Assembly: GCF_040947875.1 (NCBI RefSeq)
Contig: NZ_JBFRXN010000002.1
Location: 1,426,001 to 1,490,000, forward strand
Source of the DNA: Pseudomonas sp. MYb118
GTDB taxonomy: Bacteria > Pseudomonadota > Gammaproteobacteria > Pseudomonadales > Pseudomonadaceae
DNA length: 64,000 nucleotides
Direction of reading: 5' to 3'
Of this stretch, positions 18,519-27,316 are shown piece after piece (position 1 is the stretch's first letter; each line of letters starts with the position of its first letter). The notes beneath the pieces were generated by a model. It made no database searches and had not been told where the DNA came from. It saw nothing but the letters and a program-made list of their open reading frames with translations. Made by a program: the position numbers and the translations under genes.

Positions 18519-18557
18519 AAAAACGCCGTTGGCTGAATCAGCCAGCGGCGTTTTTTT
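18519..18557 (+). terminator. rho-independent terminator of spuI
   Basis: The stem CGCCGTTGGCTG/CAGCCAGCGGCG has one G-U wobble and an AAT loop. It is preceded by an A-run and followed by seven T, so it may work in both directions. Confidence 0.9.
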
Positions 18558-18605
18558 ATGGCCGCCTGCGGCGGATCGGCTCCCACATGGGAACGCTATC
18601 CACTG

Positions 18606-18628
18606 CAGGAGCGGGCTTGCCCGCGATG
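18606..18628. repeat. single REP unit
   Basis: The unit AGGAGCGGGCTTGCCCGCGAT is a variant with the GGGC/GCCC stem. It is unpaired and lies upstream of the TetR-type gene. Confidence 0.75.
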
Positions 18629-18690
18629 GGGCCGACAAGACAACACACAACTCGGCTCGTACAATGCCCGCTGCCCCGCAGGAGAGCCCG

Positions 18691-19329
18691 ATGACACGCG
18701 CAGCCACCCCCCGCAAACCCCGCGCCGCCAGCCAGGCGCGAATCGTTTCGATACTCGACGCCGCCCGCGCGCTGCTGGCCGCCGAGGGCGTGGCCAGCCT
18801 GTCGATCTACAGCGTCGCCGAGCGTGCGGAGATTCCGCCCTCCTCGGTCTACCACTTCTTCGCCAGCGTCCCGGCCCTGCTCGAAGCGCTGACCGCCGAC
18901 GTTCACGCCGCGTTCCGCGCCTGCCTGCAAGCCCCCATTGATCACGATGCACTCAACGACTGGCGTGACCTGTCACGGCTGGTGGAACAACGGATGCTCG
19001 AGATCTACGACGAAGATGCCGCTGCCCGCCAACTGATCCTGGCCCAGCACGGACTGACCGAGGTCACCCAGGCCGACCGCCAGCACGACATCGAACTCGG
19101 CGACCTGATGCACAAGCTGTTCGACCGCCACTTCGAGCTGCCGAAACTGCCGGGCGATGTCGATGTGTTTGCCCTGGCCATGGAGCTGGGCGACCGCGTC
19201 TACGCCCGCTCGGTGCAGCAGCACGGGCAAATCACCCCGCGCATGGCCGAGGAAGGGATGCGGGTGTTCGATGCGTATCTGGGGCTTTATCTGCCGCCTT
19301 ATCTGCCCAAGCGAGCGGCTTTGGCCTGA
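18691..19329 (+). CDS. TetR family transcriptional regulator
   Basis: This 212-residue protein has a basic N-terminus and a TetR helix-turn-helix (about residues 15-60: ILDAARALLAAEGV, then IPPSSVYHFFASV as the recognition helix). A helical ligand-binding C-terminal domain follows. GGAGAG precedes the ATG at 18691; the upstream open frame crosses a terminator and a REP unit and is not real. It lies downstream of spuI but is separated from it by a terminator, so it is its own unit. The target is unknown; a role in polyamine or nitrogen control is only a guess from position. Confidence 0.87.
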   Translation: MTRAATPRKPRAASQARIVSILDAARALLAAEGVASLSIYSVAERAEIPPSSVYHFFASVPALLEALTADVHAAFRACLQAPIDHDALNDWRDLSRLVEQRMLEIYDEDAAARQLILAQHGLTEVTQADRQHDIELGDLMHKLFDRHFELPKLPGDVDVFALAMELGDRVYARSVQQHGQITPRMAEEGMRVFDAYLGLYLPPYLPKRAALA

Positions 19330-19338
19330 CTGGCCCAA

Positions 19339-19425
19339 TCGCCGGCAAGCCGGTCTCGCTCCCACAGTAGACCGCATTCCTTCAGTTGGAATGAGTCAAT
19401 TGTGGGAGCGAGCCTGCTCGCGATG
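19339..19425. repeat. REP pair, first unit degenerate
   Basis: A damaged unit (ATCGCCGGCAAGCCGGTCTCGCTCCCAC) and an intact unit GTGGGAGCGAGCC...GCGAT lie in head-to-head order. They sit between the convergent TetR gene and ssuF. Confidence 0.8.
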
Positions 19426-19452
19426 GGCGCACCGCCGAAACAACAGATGCAA

Positions 19453-19668
19453 TCACAACTTGGCGATCGACACCTCAGTGGATTTCACGAACGCGATCAC
19501 CTCGCTGCCGACCACCAGCTCCAGCTCTTTCACCGAGCGGGTGGTGATCACCGAGGTGACGATGCCGGAAGCAGTCTGTACGTCGATTTCCGAGAGCACG
19601 TCGCCGAGGACGATTTCCTTGATCGAGCCTTTGAACTGGTTACGCACGTTGATGGCTTTGATAGTCAT
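19453..19668 (-). CDS. ssuF: molybdopterin-binding (Mop/TOBE) protein SsuF
   Basis: This 71-residue protein consists of a single TOBE/Mop domain: MTIKAINVRNQFKGSI, then VTSVITTRSVKELEL and GSEVIAFVKSTEVSI. Such domains bind molybdate or other oxyanions. A gene of this size and type closes the ssuEADCBF operon in Pseudomonas putida, where SsuF is needed for growth on some sulfonates and sulfate esters; that knowledge and the identical position support the name. It follows ssuB after 33 bases on the same strand. The exact role in sulfonate metabolism is not known. Confidence 0.88.
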   Translation of the reverse strand: MTIKAINVRNQFKGSIKEIVLGDVLSEIDVQTASGIVTSVITTRSVKELELVVGSEVIAFVKSTEVSIAKL

Positions 19669-19701
19669 GATGTTGATTCCTGTCGTTGGATGAGGCTTGA
19701 G

Positions 19702-20508
19702 TTATTGGGCCCAACGCAGTTGCGTAGGCAAGGGTGAAACAGGTTCCGGTTCCGGCGGCTCGCCAGGCAGCGCGAGGACGCGGTTGAGCACTTCGGTTTC
19801 CAGCGCCGCCAGCCGATGGGAGCCACGCACTCGCGGGCGCGGCAGTTCCACCTGAAGGTCGAGGCCAACTTCGCCGTCTTCGATCAGGATCACCCGATCG
19901 GCAATCGCCACGGCTTCGCTGACATCGTGGGTCACCAGCAGCACGGTAAAGCCGTGCTGCTGCCAGAGCCGCTCGATCAGCTGCTGCATTTCGATTCGGG
20001 TCAGGGCATCCAGCGCCCCCAGCGGCTCGTCGAGCAGCAGCAGGCGCGGCTGATGGATCAGCGCCCGGGCCAGAGCCACCCGCTGCTTCTGGCCACCGGA
20101 CAACGCCGCCGGCCACTCGTTGGCGCGATCCGCCAGGCCGACCGCCTCCAGCGCTTGCAGCGCCTGGGGCCGCCAATCGCCGGTGAGGCCCAGGCCGACG
20201 TTGTCGATGATCTTTTTCCACGGCAGCAGCCGCGCTTCCTGGAACATCAGGCGCGTGTCTTCCCGGGCATCGCTGAGCGGCGCGGTGCCGGCCAGCAGCT
20301 CGCCGCCCGTGGGCTGGTCGAGACCGGCGAGCAGGCGCAGCAAGGTGCTTTTGCCGCAACCGCTGCGCCCCACCACGGCGACGAACTGGCCCGCCGGAAT
20401 GTGCAGGTCGATCTCGCGCAACACCCGTCGCGAACCGAAGGTCTTTTGCAGCTTGCGCACCGCCAGCGGAATCCCGCGCAGCAGGCGTGGAGGTTGTTGG
20501 GCCGTCAT
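19702..20508 (-). CDS. ssuB: aliphatic sulfonate ABC transporter ATPase SsuB
   Basis: This 268-residue ABC ATPase has Walker [11 protein letters not shown]-loop in [10 protein letters not shown], signature LSGGQKQR, Walker B LLLLDEP and switch LVTHDVSEA. It energises import of alkanesulfonates through SsuC. The ATG at 20508 overlaps the end of ssuC by 4 bases; the longer open frame upstream (72 codons) lies inside ssuC in another frame and is a shadow. The protein has a proline-rich C-terminal tail ([12 protein letters not shown]). As in other sulfur-scavenging genes, expression is expected only when sulfate is scarce. Confidence 0.93.
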   Translation of the reverse strand: MTAQQPPRLLRGIPLAVRKLQKTFGSRRVLREIDLHIPAGQFVAVVGRSGCGKSTLLRLLAGLDQPTGGELLAGTAPLSDAREDTRLMFQEARLLPWKKIIDNVGLGLTGDWRPQALQALEAVGLADRANEWPAALSGGQKQRVALARALIHQPRLLLLDEPLGALDALTRIEMQQLIERLWQQHGFTVLLVTHDVSEAVAIADRVILIEDGEVGLDLQVELPRPRVRGSHRLAALETEVLNRVLALPGEPPEPEPVSPLPTQLRWAQ

Positions 20509-21287
20509 GCCGCACCTCCCTTGGCGACCTGATAGGCCGGATGCCAGCGCAGCCAGACGCGCTCCAGCCCTCGGGCCGCGAGGTCGGCGAGCTTGCCGAG
20601 TACGGCGTACAACAGAATCGCCAGGACCACGACGTCGGTCTGCAGGAACTCCCGGGCATTCATCGCCAGGTAGCCGATGCCGGAGCTGGCCGAGATGGTC
20701 TCGGCGACGATCAGGGTCAGCCACATGAAGCCCAGGGCGAAGCGCACGCCGACCAGAATCGAAGGCAATGCACCCGGCAGGATCACCTGGCGGAACAGGC
20801 TGAAGCCGGACAAGCCATAGCTGCGCGCCATTTCCACCAGCGCCGGGTCGACGTTGCGGATGCCGTGATAGGTGTTGAGGTAGATCGGAAACAACGTACC
20901 CAGGGCGACCAGGAAAATCTTCGCCGACTCATCAATGCCGAACCACAGGATCACCAGTGGAATCAGCGCCAGGTGCGGCACGTTGCGGATCATCTGCACC
21001 GAACTGTCGAGCAGGCGCTCGCCCCATTTCGACAGCCCGGTGATGAAGCCCAGGACCAGGCCGATGCCGCCACCGATGGCAAAACCCAGTGCCGCGCGCC
21101 AGCCACTGATCGCCAGGTGCGTCCAGATTTCCCCGCTGCTGACCAGGCTGACCCCGGCCTCGATCACCGCGATGGGTGCCGGCAGGATCCGCGTCGACAA
21201 CCAGCCCGCCGACACCGACAACTGCCACACCGCTACCAGCAGGACCGGCAACGCCCAGGGCGCCAGGTTGTGGATAATTTTCTTCAT
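20505..21287 (-). CDS. ssuC: aliphatic sulfonate ABC transporter permease SsuC
   Basis: This 260-residue inner-membrane permease of the BPD/TauC-SsuC family has about six hydrophobic segments. The cytoplasmic EAA-type loop is in the [21 protein letters not shown] region, which docks with SsuB. It lies 8 bases after ssuD and overlaps ssuB by 4 bases, so translation is coupled. The ATG has TGAGG upstream. It works with SsuA as binding protein and SsuB as ATPase. Confidence 0.93.
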   Translation of the reverse strand: MKKIIHNLAPWALPVLLVAVWQLSVSAGWLSTRILPAPIAVIEAGVSLVSSGEIWTHLAISGWRAALGFAIGGGIGLVLGFITGLSKWGERLLDSSVQMIRNVPHLALIPLVILWFGIDESAKIFLVALGTLFPIYLNTYHGIRNVDPALVEMARSYGLSGFSLFRQVILPGALPSILVGVRFALGFMWLTLIVAETISASSGIGYLAMNAREFLQTDVVVLAILLYAVLGKLADLAARGLERVWLRWHPAYQVAKGGAA

Positions 21288-21295
21288 GGCGCGCC

Positions 21296-22444
21296 TCAGC
21301 TCTGCGACGCGGCTTTGGGCAGCACGTCATTGGCGATCATCTCGCCGAACGGGCTGACGTAACCGGCACTTTTCGGCAACTCGGGACGCTCGATATCCAG
21401 GTGCGGAAACAGCAGCTCGGCCACGCGGTAGGACTCCTCCAGGTGTGGATAACCGGAGAAGATGAACGTGTCGATGCCCAGGTCCGCGTATTCCTTTACG
21501 CGTGCGGCAACGGTCGGGCCATCGCCCACCAGGGCCGTACCGGCGCCACCGCGCACCAGGCCGACGCCCGCCCACAGGTTGGGGCTGACTTCGAGGTTGT
21601 CGCGGCTGCCGCCGTGCAGGGCCGCCATGCGCTGCTGGCCGACCGAATCGAAGCGCGCCAGGGAGGCCTGGGCACGGGCGATGGTGTCGTCGTCCAGGTG
21701 CGAGATCAGGCGATCTGCCGCCTGCCAGGCCTCGGCGTTGGTTTCCCGCACGATCACGTGCAGACGAATACCGAAACGCACCGTGCGCCCCAGCTTCGCG
21801 GCCTTGGCACGCACCTGCGCGATCTTCTCGGCCACAGCGGCCGGCGGTTCGCCCCAGGTCAGGACCATCTCCACCTGCTCCGCTGCCAGATCCTGCGCCG
21901 CCTCCGAGGAACCGCCGAAGTACAGCGGCGGCCGTGGTTGCTGCAACGGCGGATAGAGCAGCTTGGCGCCTTTGACGCTGATGTGCTGGCCATCGTAGTC
22001 GACGGTTTCGCCTTCGAGCACGCGGCGCCAGATGCGGGTGAACTCCACCGAGGCCTGGTAGCGCTCTTCGTGGGTCAGGAACAAACCATCGCCGGCCAAT
22101 TCTTCCGGGTCACCGCCGGTCACCAGGTTGAACAGCGCGCGCCCGCCGGACAGACGATCGAGGGTTGCCGCCTGACGCGCCGCCACCGTCGGGGAAATGA
22201 TCCCGGGGCGCAGGGCGACCAGGAACTTCAGGCGCTGGGTCACCGGGATCAGCGACGCCGCCACCAGCCACGAGTCTTCGCAGGAGCGACCGGTGGGGAT
22301 CAACACCCCGCCGAAGCCCAGGCGATCGGCCGCTTGGGCGATCTGTTGCAAGTAACCGTGGTCCACGGCGCGAGCGCCTTCGGCGGTGCCAAGGTAATGG
22401 CCGTCGCCGTGGGTGGGCAGGAACCAGAAAATATTGAGGCTCAT
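21296..22444 (-). CDS. ssuD: FMNH2-dependent alkanesulfonate monooxygenase SsuD
   Basis: This 382-residue enzyme is a bacterial luciferase-like TIM barrel. The start [19 protein letters not shown], the RSCEDSW segment, the [15 protein letters not shown] segment and the [14 protein letters not shown] end match SsuD. It uses FMNH2 supplied by SsuE and O2 to cleave the C-S bond of alkanesulfonates, giving sulfite and an aldehyde. An AAGGAGA lies nine bases before the ATG. The length is the usual one for the family (about 380). It is cytoplasmic and the third gene of the operon. Confidence 0.96.
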   Translation of the reverse strand: MSLNIFWFLPTHGDGHYLGTAEGARAVDHGYLQQIAQAADRLGFGGVLIPTGRSCEDSWLVAASLIPVTQRLKFLVALRPGIISPTVAARQAATLDRLSGGRALFNLVTGGDPEELAGDGLFLTHEERYQASVEFTRIWRRVLEGETVDYDGQHISVKGAKLLYPPLQQPRPPLYFGGSSEAAQDLAAEQVEMVLTWGEPPAAVAEKIAQVRAKAAKLGRTVRFGIRLHVIVRETNAEAWQAADRLISHLDDDTIARAQASLARFDSVGQQRMAALHGGSRDNLEVSPNLWAGVGLVRGGAGTALVGDGPTVAARVKEYADLGIDTFIFSGYPHLEESYRVAELLFPHLDIERPELPKSAGYVSPFGEMIANDVLPKAASQS

Positions 22445-22469
22445 GGAGTGGTCTCCTTGGGGAATCGGA

Positions 22470-23435
22470 TTACTGCGCCATGGCCACGGCGGCCGGTGGT
22501 GTCCAGATCACGTCCTTGATGCTCAAGGGCTTGGGAATCAATTTGAGCTGGTAGAAGCTGTCGGCGATTTTCTGCTGTGCGGCGACCACTTCAGGGGTCA
22601 GGAACAGCGCGCCGTAGCCCTGGCGCTTCACCGAAGTCAGGGTGATATCGGCGGGCAGGCCCAGCAGTGGTGCGACCTGTTTGGTCACGTCCTCGGGATT
22701 GGCCTTGGACCATTCGCCGACGCCGCGCACTTCTTCCACGAGGGTCTTGATCACCTCGGGGTTTTTCTGTGCGTACGGCTTGGTGGCCAGGTAGAACTGG
22801 TGGTTGTCGACGATGCCCTGGCCGTCACGCAGGGTGTGCGCTTGCAGTTGCTGTTCGGCGGCGGCCTGGTACGGGTCCCAGATCACCCAGGCATCGACAC
22901 TGCCGCGCTCGAACGCGGCGCGGGCGTCGGCCGGCGGCAGGAACACAGTCTGGATGTCGCTGTATTTGAGGCCGGCGTCTTCCAGCGCGCGGACCAGCAG
23001 GTAGTGCACGTTGGAGCCTTTGTTCAGCGCGACTTTCTTGCCCTTGAGGTCCTTCACCGATTTGATCGGCGAATCCTTGGGCACCAGGATCGCCTCGCTG
23101 TGGGGCGCTGGTGGTTCGTAGGCAACGTAGAGCAGATCGGCGCCGGCAGCCTGGGCGAACACCGGTGGCGTTTCACCGGTGACGCCAAAGTCGATGGAGC
23201 CGACGTTCAGGCCTTCAAGCAGCTGCGGGCCACCGGGGAACTCCGTCCACTGTACGTCCACGCCCTGGGCAGCTAGGCGCTTTTCCAGGGTACCCTTGGC
23301 CTTGAGCAGCACCAGGGTGCCGTATTTCTGATAACCGATCCGCAGAGTCTCGGCTTGAGCTTGAGTAATGGCGCCGAAGGACACAGCCGCAACGAACAGC
23401 GCGACCAGACCACGACGCAAAATGACCGGGCGCAT
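22470..23435 (-). CDS. ssuA: sulfonate-binding periplasmic protein SsuA
   Basis: This 321-residue ABC substrate-binding protein has a signal peptide (basic MRPVILRRG, hydrophobic core, cleavage after TQAQA near residue 28). The mature chain begins [17 protein letters not shown], a typical SsuA/TauA start. The [17 protein letters not shown] and [12 protein letters not shown] segments line the sulfonate pocket in this family. I used the ATG at 23435, which has AAGGAGA before it, not the ATG 12 codons earlier. It delivers aliphatic sulfonates to SsuC/SsuB. Confidence 0.94.
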   Translation of the reverse strand: MRPVILRRGLVALFVAAVSFGAITQAQAETLRIGYQKYGTLVLLKAKGTLEKRLAAQGVDVQWTEFPGGPQLLEGLNVGSIDFGVTGETPPVFAQAAGADLLYVAYEPPAPHSEAILVPKDSPIKSVKDLKGKKVALNKGSNVHYLLVRALEDAGLKYSDIQTVFLPPADARAAFERGSVDAWVIWDPYQAAAEQQLQAHTLRDGQGIVDNHQFYLATKPYAQKNPEVIKTLVEEVRGVGEWSKANPEDVTKQVAPLLGLPADITLTSVKRQGYGALFLTPEVVAAQQKIADSFYQLKLIPKPLSIKDVIWTPPAAVAMAQ

Positions 23436-23524
23436 GGCGCTCTCCTTTTTGCAGTTGGGTTTTGGCTGCACCTGCTGGGCCGTTGGCGGCGGAGTAAGGT
23501 GAGTACATCAAATCAGGGTGTGGC

Positions 23525-24118
23525 TCAGATGCTCCAGCGAGCACTCAACAAACGATCATTCAACAGGCCCGGATCGAGCGGCTTGGGCCGTCGCGCCATG
23601 GCGCTGGCAAACAATTCCAGCGATTCGTTCAGTCGTTGCTCCAGCTCCGGGGCCAGTTGCGCCGCGGCACTGCCTTCGCCGTAGGCGATCTGGCTGTCGA
23701 CAGCGAAGATCCCCTGTAGCAACTCATCGGCCTTCAACGCCGACAGCACCGGCTTGAGCGCGTAATCCACCGCCAGCATGTGGGCGATGCTGCCGCCGGT
23801 GGCCATGGGCAGTACCACCTTGTGCGCCAGCGCACGCTCGGGCAGCAGATCCAGCACGGTTTTCAACGCACCGGAGAACGATGCCTTGTACACCGGGGTG
23901 GCGATCAGCAGGCCGTCGGCGCTTTCGATCTGTTGCAACAGGTCGATCACTTTCGGACTGTCGAACCGTGCGTGCAGCAAGTCCTCGGCCGGGAAGTCCC
24001 GCACTCCGTAACTCACCACTTCCACACCCTGCGCTTGCAACCAGCGTTGGGAGCGTTCCAGCAGCACCCCGGACCGGGAGCGTTGGCTGGGACTGCCACC
24101 GAGTGAGACAACCAGCAT
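23525..24118 (-). CDS. ssuE: NAD(P)H-dependent FMN reductase SsuE
   Basis: This 197-residue flavodoxin-fold FMN reductase begins with the phosphate loop [15 protein letters not shown]. It continues with [19 protein letters not shown], the typical FMN-isoalloxazine loop of SsuE. It makes FMNH2 for SsuD. It is the first gene of the minus-strand ssuEADCBF operon, with AAGGAA eight bases before its ATG. An 89-base gap separates it from ssuA. The A+T-rich region upstream probably holds the sulfate-starvation promoter. Confidence 0.94.
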   Translation of the reverse strand: MLVVSLGGSPSQRSRSGVLLERSQRWLQAQGVEVVSYGVRDFPAEDLLHARFDSPKVIDLLQQIESADGLLIATPVYKASFSGALKTVLDLLPERALAHKVVLPMATGGSIAHMLAVDYALKPVLSALKADELLQGIFAVDSQIAYGEGSAAAQLAPELEQRLNESLELFASAMARRPKPLDPGLLNDRLLSARWSI

Positions 24119-24256
24119 TCAGACGATTCCTTGAACGGTACAGGCGATTCGCAGTGTGCGATCTCGCTTCGATGGAGAGACCTTAACAGGTGATTTATAT
24201 ATCCATAAATCATATTTATTCATTTGGTTATTCGATACGGAGATATATGAAGGCAT
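24119..24256 (-). promoter_or_regulatory. A+T-rich promoter region of the ssu operon
   Basis: Between the lsfA terminator and ssuE the sequence becomes strongly A+T-rich (24186-24260), unlike the rest of the window. It contains several TAT/ATA blocks that could serve as -10 elements. This is where a CysB-type sulfate-starvation activator would be expected to bind; I cannot name an exact site. Confidence 0.5.
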
Positions 24257-24280
24257 AAAAAAAGGCCGTCGAAACGGCCT
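24257..24280 (-). terminator. terminator on the minus strand after lsfA
   Basis: The stem AGGCCGT/ACGGCCT has a TTCG-type tetraloop on the minus strand and is followed by seven T. It separates lsfA transcription from the ssu operon. Confidence 0.88.
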
Positions 24281-24318
24281 GGAAGTCCCCTGCGTTGTAT
24301 TTGAGTGCGCCCCACTTC

Positions 24319-24408
24319 CTGTAGGAGCGAGCTTGCTCGCGATGACTTTGTGCCTGACACCCCGCGGGGCTTGGCAGTCCATCGCGAGCAAGCTCGCTCC
24401 TACAGGGG
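24319..24408. repeat. REPIN (inverted REP pair)
   Basis: GTAGGAGCGAGCTTGC...GCGAT and its inverse face each other with a spacer holding CCTGACACCCCGCGGGG. It lies downstream of lsfA, before that gene's terminator. Confidence 0.9.
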
Positions 24409-24426
24409 ATGGGTGAATCTAGTCGA

Positions 24427-25065
24427 TCAGCGATTCGGCTGCGGCGTCAGGCGCAGGTAGGGCCTTACGGCGCGATAGCCTTTGGGGAAGCGCTGCTTGA
24501 GCTCTTCTTCATCCTTGAGCGACGGCACGATCACCACTTCATCACCGTCCTGCCAGTTGGCCGGGGTGGCCACCTTGTAGTTGTCGGTCAGTTGCAGCGA
24601 GTCGATCACCCGCAGGATTTCATTGAAGTTGCGACCGGTGCTCGCCGGGTAGGTGATGGTCAGCCGAACTTTTTTGTTCGGGTCGATCACGAACAGCGAG
24701 CGCACGGTCAGGGTGTCGCTGGCGTTGGGATGGATCAGGTCGTACAGGTCCGAGACCTTGCGGTCGGCGTCGGCCAGGATCGGGAAATTGACGATGGTGT
24801 TCTGGGTTTCGTTGATGTCGCCGATCCACTTGTGGTGCGAGTCCACCGGGTCGACGGACAAGGCGATGGCCTTGACCCCACGCTTGCTGAACTCGTCCTT
24901 GAGCTTGGCGGTAAAGCCCAGCTCGGTGGTGCACACCGGGGTGAAGTCCGCCGGGTGGGAAAACAGCACGCCCCAACTGTCGCCCAGCCAATCATGGAAA
25001 CGGATAGTGCCTTCGCTGGAATCCTGTTCAAAATCGGGGGCGATGTCGCCGAGTCTGATGCTCAT
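24427..25065 (-). CDS. lsfA: 1-Cys peroxiredoxin LsfA
   Basis: This 212-residue Prx6-type peroxiredoxin has peroxidatic Cys45 in HPADFTPVCTTE and lacks an obvious resolving cysteine. The conserved Arg is in VRSLFVIDP. It reduces hydrogen peroxide and organic peroxides in the cytoplasm. In P. putida and P. aeruginosa the homologue LsfA is known as a sulfate-starvation-induced antioxidant encoded next to the ssu genes, and the neighbourhood is the same here. AGGAG precedes the ATG. It ends before a REPIN and terminator, so it is a single-gene unit placed to be co-regulated with ssu. Confidence 0.92.
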   Translation of the reverse strand: MSIRLGDIAPDFEQDSSEGTIRFHDWLGDSWGVLFSHPADFTPVCTTELGFTAKLKDEFSKRGVKAIALSVDPVDSHHKWIGDINETQNTIVNFPILADADRKVSDLYDLIHPNASDTLTVRSLFVIDPNKKVRLTITYPASTGRNFNEILRVIDSLQLTDNYKVATPANWQDGDEVVIVPSLKDEEELKQRFPKGYRAVRPYLRLTPQPNR

Positions 25066-25254
25066 GGTGGGCTCCTGATGAGTGAGGTAGAGAACTCAAC
25101 TGTAGACCGTATTTAAGGTTTGATAAAAAGAATAAATAGAGACGCTATTAGATCGTTAAAGAATATTAAAAATCTGTTCACTGGACGTGCCGCGCCATCG
25201 CGAAGACTATCGCGCTCAAGGTTCGAGAAGGCCTTGAGTTGCTGTAAAGAGGGG

Positions 25255-25294
25255 ATTTCAGCGCGGGATTACGGGGGTGACCCCGCGCTGAAAT
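25255..25294. other. perfect 13-bp inverted repeat between lsfA and oprD-like gene
   Basis: ATTTCAGCGCGGG (25255-25267) is mirrored exactly by CCCGCGCTGAAAT (25282-25294), with a 14-base GC-rich loop. It is two bases away from the terminator at 25297. It could be a second termination hairpin or a protein site; there is no T-run. Confidence 0.6.
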
Positions 25295-25296
25295 GC

Positions 25297-25337
25297 AAAA
25301 GCCCCGCCCGGCGTGATGCCGGGCGGGGCTTTTTTTC
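25297..25337. terminator. bidirectional rho-independent terminator
   Basis: The stem AGCCCCGCCCGGC/GCCGGGCGGGGCT has a GTGAT loop. It is flanked by AAAA on one side and T7 on the other. It closes the oprD-like gene on the minus strand. Confidence 0.92.
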
Positions 25338-25356
25338 AGCTGTTACGCGAGCGCTA

Positions 25357-26703
25357 TTACAGCAGCGGGATCGAGTAGCTGAGGATCAGACGGTTTTCGT
25401 CCTGGTCGCGCTGACCTGGGATGCCGCTGCGCCACGAAGCGTTTTTCCACATGAAACCAACGTTTTTCAGCGGACCTTCTGGCACAACGTAAGCAACAGT
25501 CAGGTCGCGCTCCCACTCGCTGTTGTTGTTGCCCGCAGGTGTAGTAGCGTTCTGGCGGTTGGTGTCGATGTCGCTACCACGCAGGTAAACCATACCGGCG
25601 GTCAGGCCAGGAACGCCAACCTTGGCGAAGTCATACGAGTAGCGAGCCTGCCACGTTTTCTCGCCGGCACGGTTGAACTTCTGGATCTGCATGTCGGTGA
25701 TGGTGTAGTTCGAAGAACCGTCACCCTGGTTCAGCCAAGGGAAGTCGCTGCTGCCGTTGCTGACCTGGTAACCACCACCAAAGGTGTGACCGGCAACGGT
25801 GTACAGGAACAGGCCGCTGTACAGATTGTTGTCGACTTTGCCTTTACCGTTGCCGGTGCTGCTGTAGTTACCGGTGCTGTAGTACAGCGGATCGTTGGCG
25901 TTGTTGCCGTCATCCGAGCTGTTGAAGTAACGGAAGTCGGACTTCAGCACGCCTGGACCGATTGCCCAGTTGTGCACCAGACCCAGGAAGTGTTGCTTGT
26001 AGAAGTTTTCCAGATTGCCGTAGTAGTACTGGGCAGTCAGGTCTTTGGTGATTTTGTAGTCGCCACCAGCGTAGATGAACTTGTTGCTGTCACGGAAGTT
26101 CGGGCCACGGCTGTTGGCACCGGCGATGCTCATCTGTTCGTTGTTGCTGGAGTTACGGCCTTTCACGGCTTCGATCTGACCGCCAACCAGGGTCAGGTCC
26201 TTGATGTCGCCGGAAGTGATCTGGCCACCCTGCCAGGTTTGTGGCAGCAGACGACCGTCGTTGGTCACGATGACCGGGTTTTTCGGCTGCAGGGTACCCA
26301 GCTTCAGTTCGGTCTGGGAGATCTTGGCTTTGGCAGTCAGACCCAGGCTGGAGAAGTTATCAACCGCTTCACCGTTGGATTTGCTTGGGAACACAGTGCC
26401 GCCGTAGGAGGTCGCAGTAGCACCGTTAGTGCCACCACCGGAATCCAGACGTACGCCCAGCAGGCCGATGGCGTCGATACCGAAGCCTACGGTGCCTTGG
26501 GTGTAACCGGAAGTGAAACGCAGATCGAAGCCTTGGCCCCACTCTTCGTTTTTGTTTGCGCCGGTACCGTTACGGTTGTCGGTGTTGATGTAGAAGTTAC
26601 GCAGCCCCAGGGTGGCCTTGCTGTCTTCGATGAAACCGGCGGCGCCTGCCTGCTGCGCCATAACCCCTACGGCCACGGCCAGGGCCAAGGTGGACTTGTT
26701 CAT
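25357..26703 (-). CDS. OprD family outer-membrane porin
   Basis: This 448-residue protein has a signal peptide (cleavage after QQAGA near residue 21) and then GFIEDSKATLGLRNFYIN, the standard OprD-family mature start. It ends in a beta-barrel signal with aromatic/hydrophobic alternation (LILSYSIPLL). Asparagine- and serine-rich stretches correspond to external loops. Family members are 18-stranded channels for amino acids, peptides or small organic acids; the subfamily cannot be fixed by eye. GAGGAG lies seven bases before the ATG. It is a single gene closed by a strong terminator and preceded by a long A+T-rich upstream region. Confidence 0.93.
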   Translation of the reverse strand: MNKSTLALAVAVGVMAQQAGAAGFIEDSKATLGLRNFYINTDNRNGTGANKNEEWGQGFDLRFTSGYTQGTVGFGIDAIGLLGVRLDSGGGTNGATATSYGGTVFPSKSNGEAVDNFSSLGLTAKAKISQTELKLGTLQPKNPVIVTNDGRLLPQTWQGGQITSGDIKDLTLVGGQIEAVKGRNSSNNEQMSIAGANSRGPNFRDSNKFIYAGGDYKITKDLTAQYYYGNLENFYKQHFLGLVHNWAIGPGVLKSDFRYFNSSDDGNNANDPLYYSTGNYSSTGNGKGKVDNNLYSGLFLYTVAGHTFGGGYQVSNGSSDFPWLNQGDGSSNYTITDMQIQKFNRAGEKTWQARYSYDFAKVGVPGLTAGMVYLRGSDIDTNRQNATTPAGNNNSEWERDLTVAYVVPEGPLKNVGFMWKNASWRSGIPGQRDQDENRLILSYSIPLL

Positions 26704-27316
26704 TGTTTCGCTCCTCTACGTTTCTAATTCTTGTGTTCCTGGTCCTGGGTCGTATGCCCGGGATCCGAAGATGCGCGATTAGCGCCGCACCGTGACTCAC
26801 AAGTCAATCGTAACCATGTGTGTCTACGACCAAGGTCTAATCGCCGTGATGTCTGGTCCTTTCAGGGTAATGACTAATTCATAAACCCAAAAAGAATTGT
26901 TTCATCAGTTTTCATATCATTCAGGAATAAAGCTTGTGCGCTGAGCCTGAACCGGACACAGCATATCGGCACCCGCGCTAATTTCTAAACAGTATTTGTC
27001 TGACTTTGTTTAGATCAATTAGCTTTTGACCTGCGCGATTAACGTCAATCCCTATCGAAAACGCGACGCCTTCAGGGCGAAGCGCGCATGATCCCGGCCG
27101 AATGTTACAGTTTGTGTATCGGCGATTTTTATTTTCAGGTTGAGCGAAAACTGCCGACGGGCGGATCTTAAGAGAGAAATGTTGGCGAAAAATTGATCAG
27201 GATCGCTTTTTTGCGATTATCCGCAGGCCGGCATTTTCAGCGATTGGCAAGGCCCCATAGTCGGAACGCCGCCCGGGGCGAGCCCGCTCCTACAGGGGGA
27301 ACGGGCGGCCCGAGTA
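26704..27316. other. long intergenic region upstream of the porin gene
   Basis: These 613 bases hold no convincing gene on either strand. The part 26860-27060 is A+T-rich compared with the window and probably contains the porin promoter and its control sites. A partial REP unit lies near its argA end. No known RNA or operator was recognised. Confidence 0.6.
27277..27297. repeat. truncated REP unit
   Basis: GGCGAGCCCGCTCCTACAGGG is the outer half of a REP unit, without its partner stem. It lies at the 3' side of argA. Confidence 0.55.
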
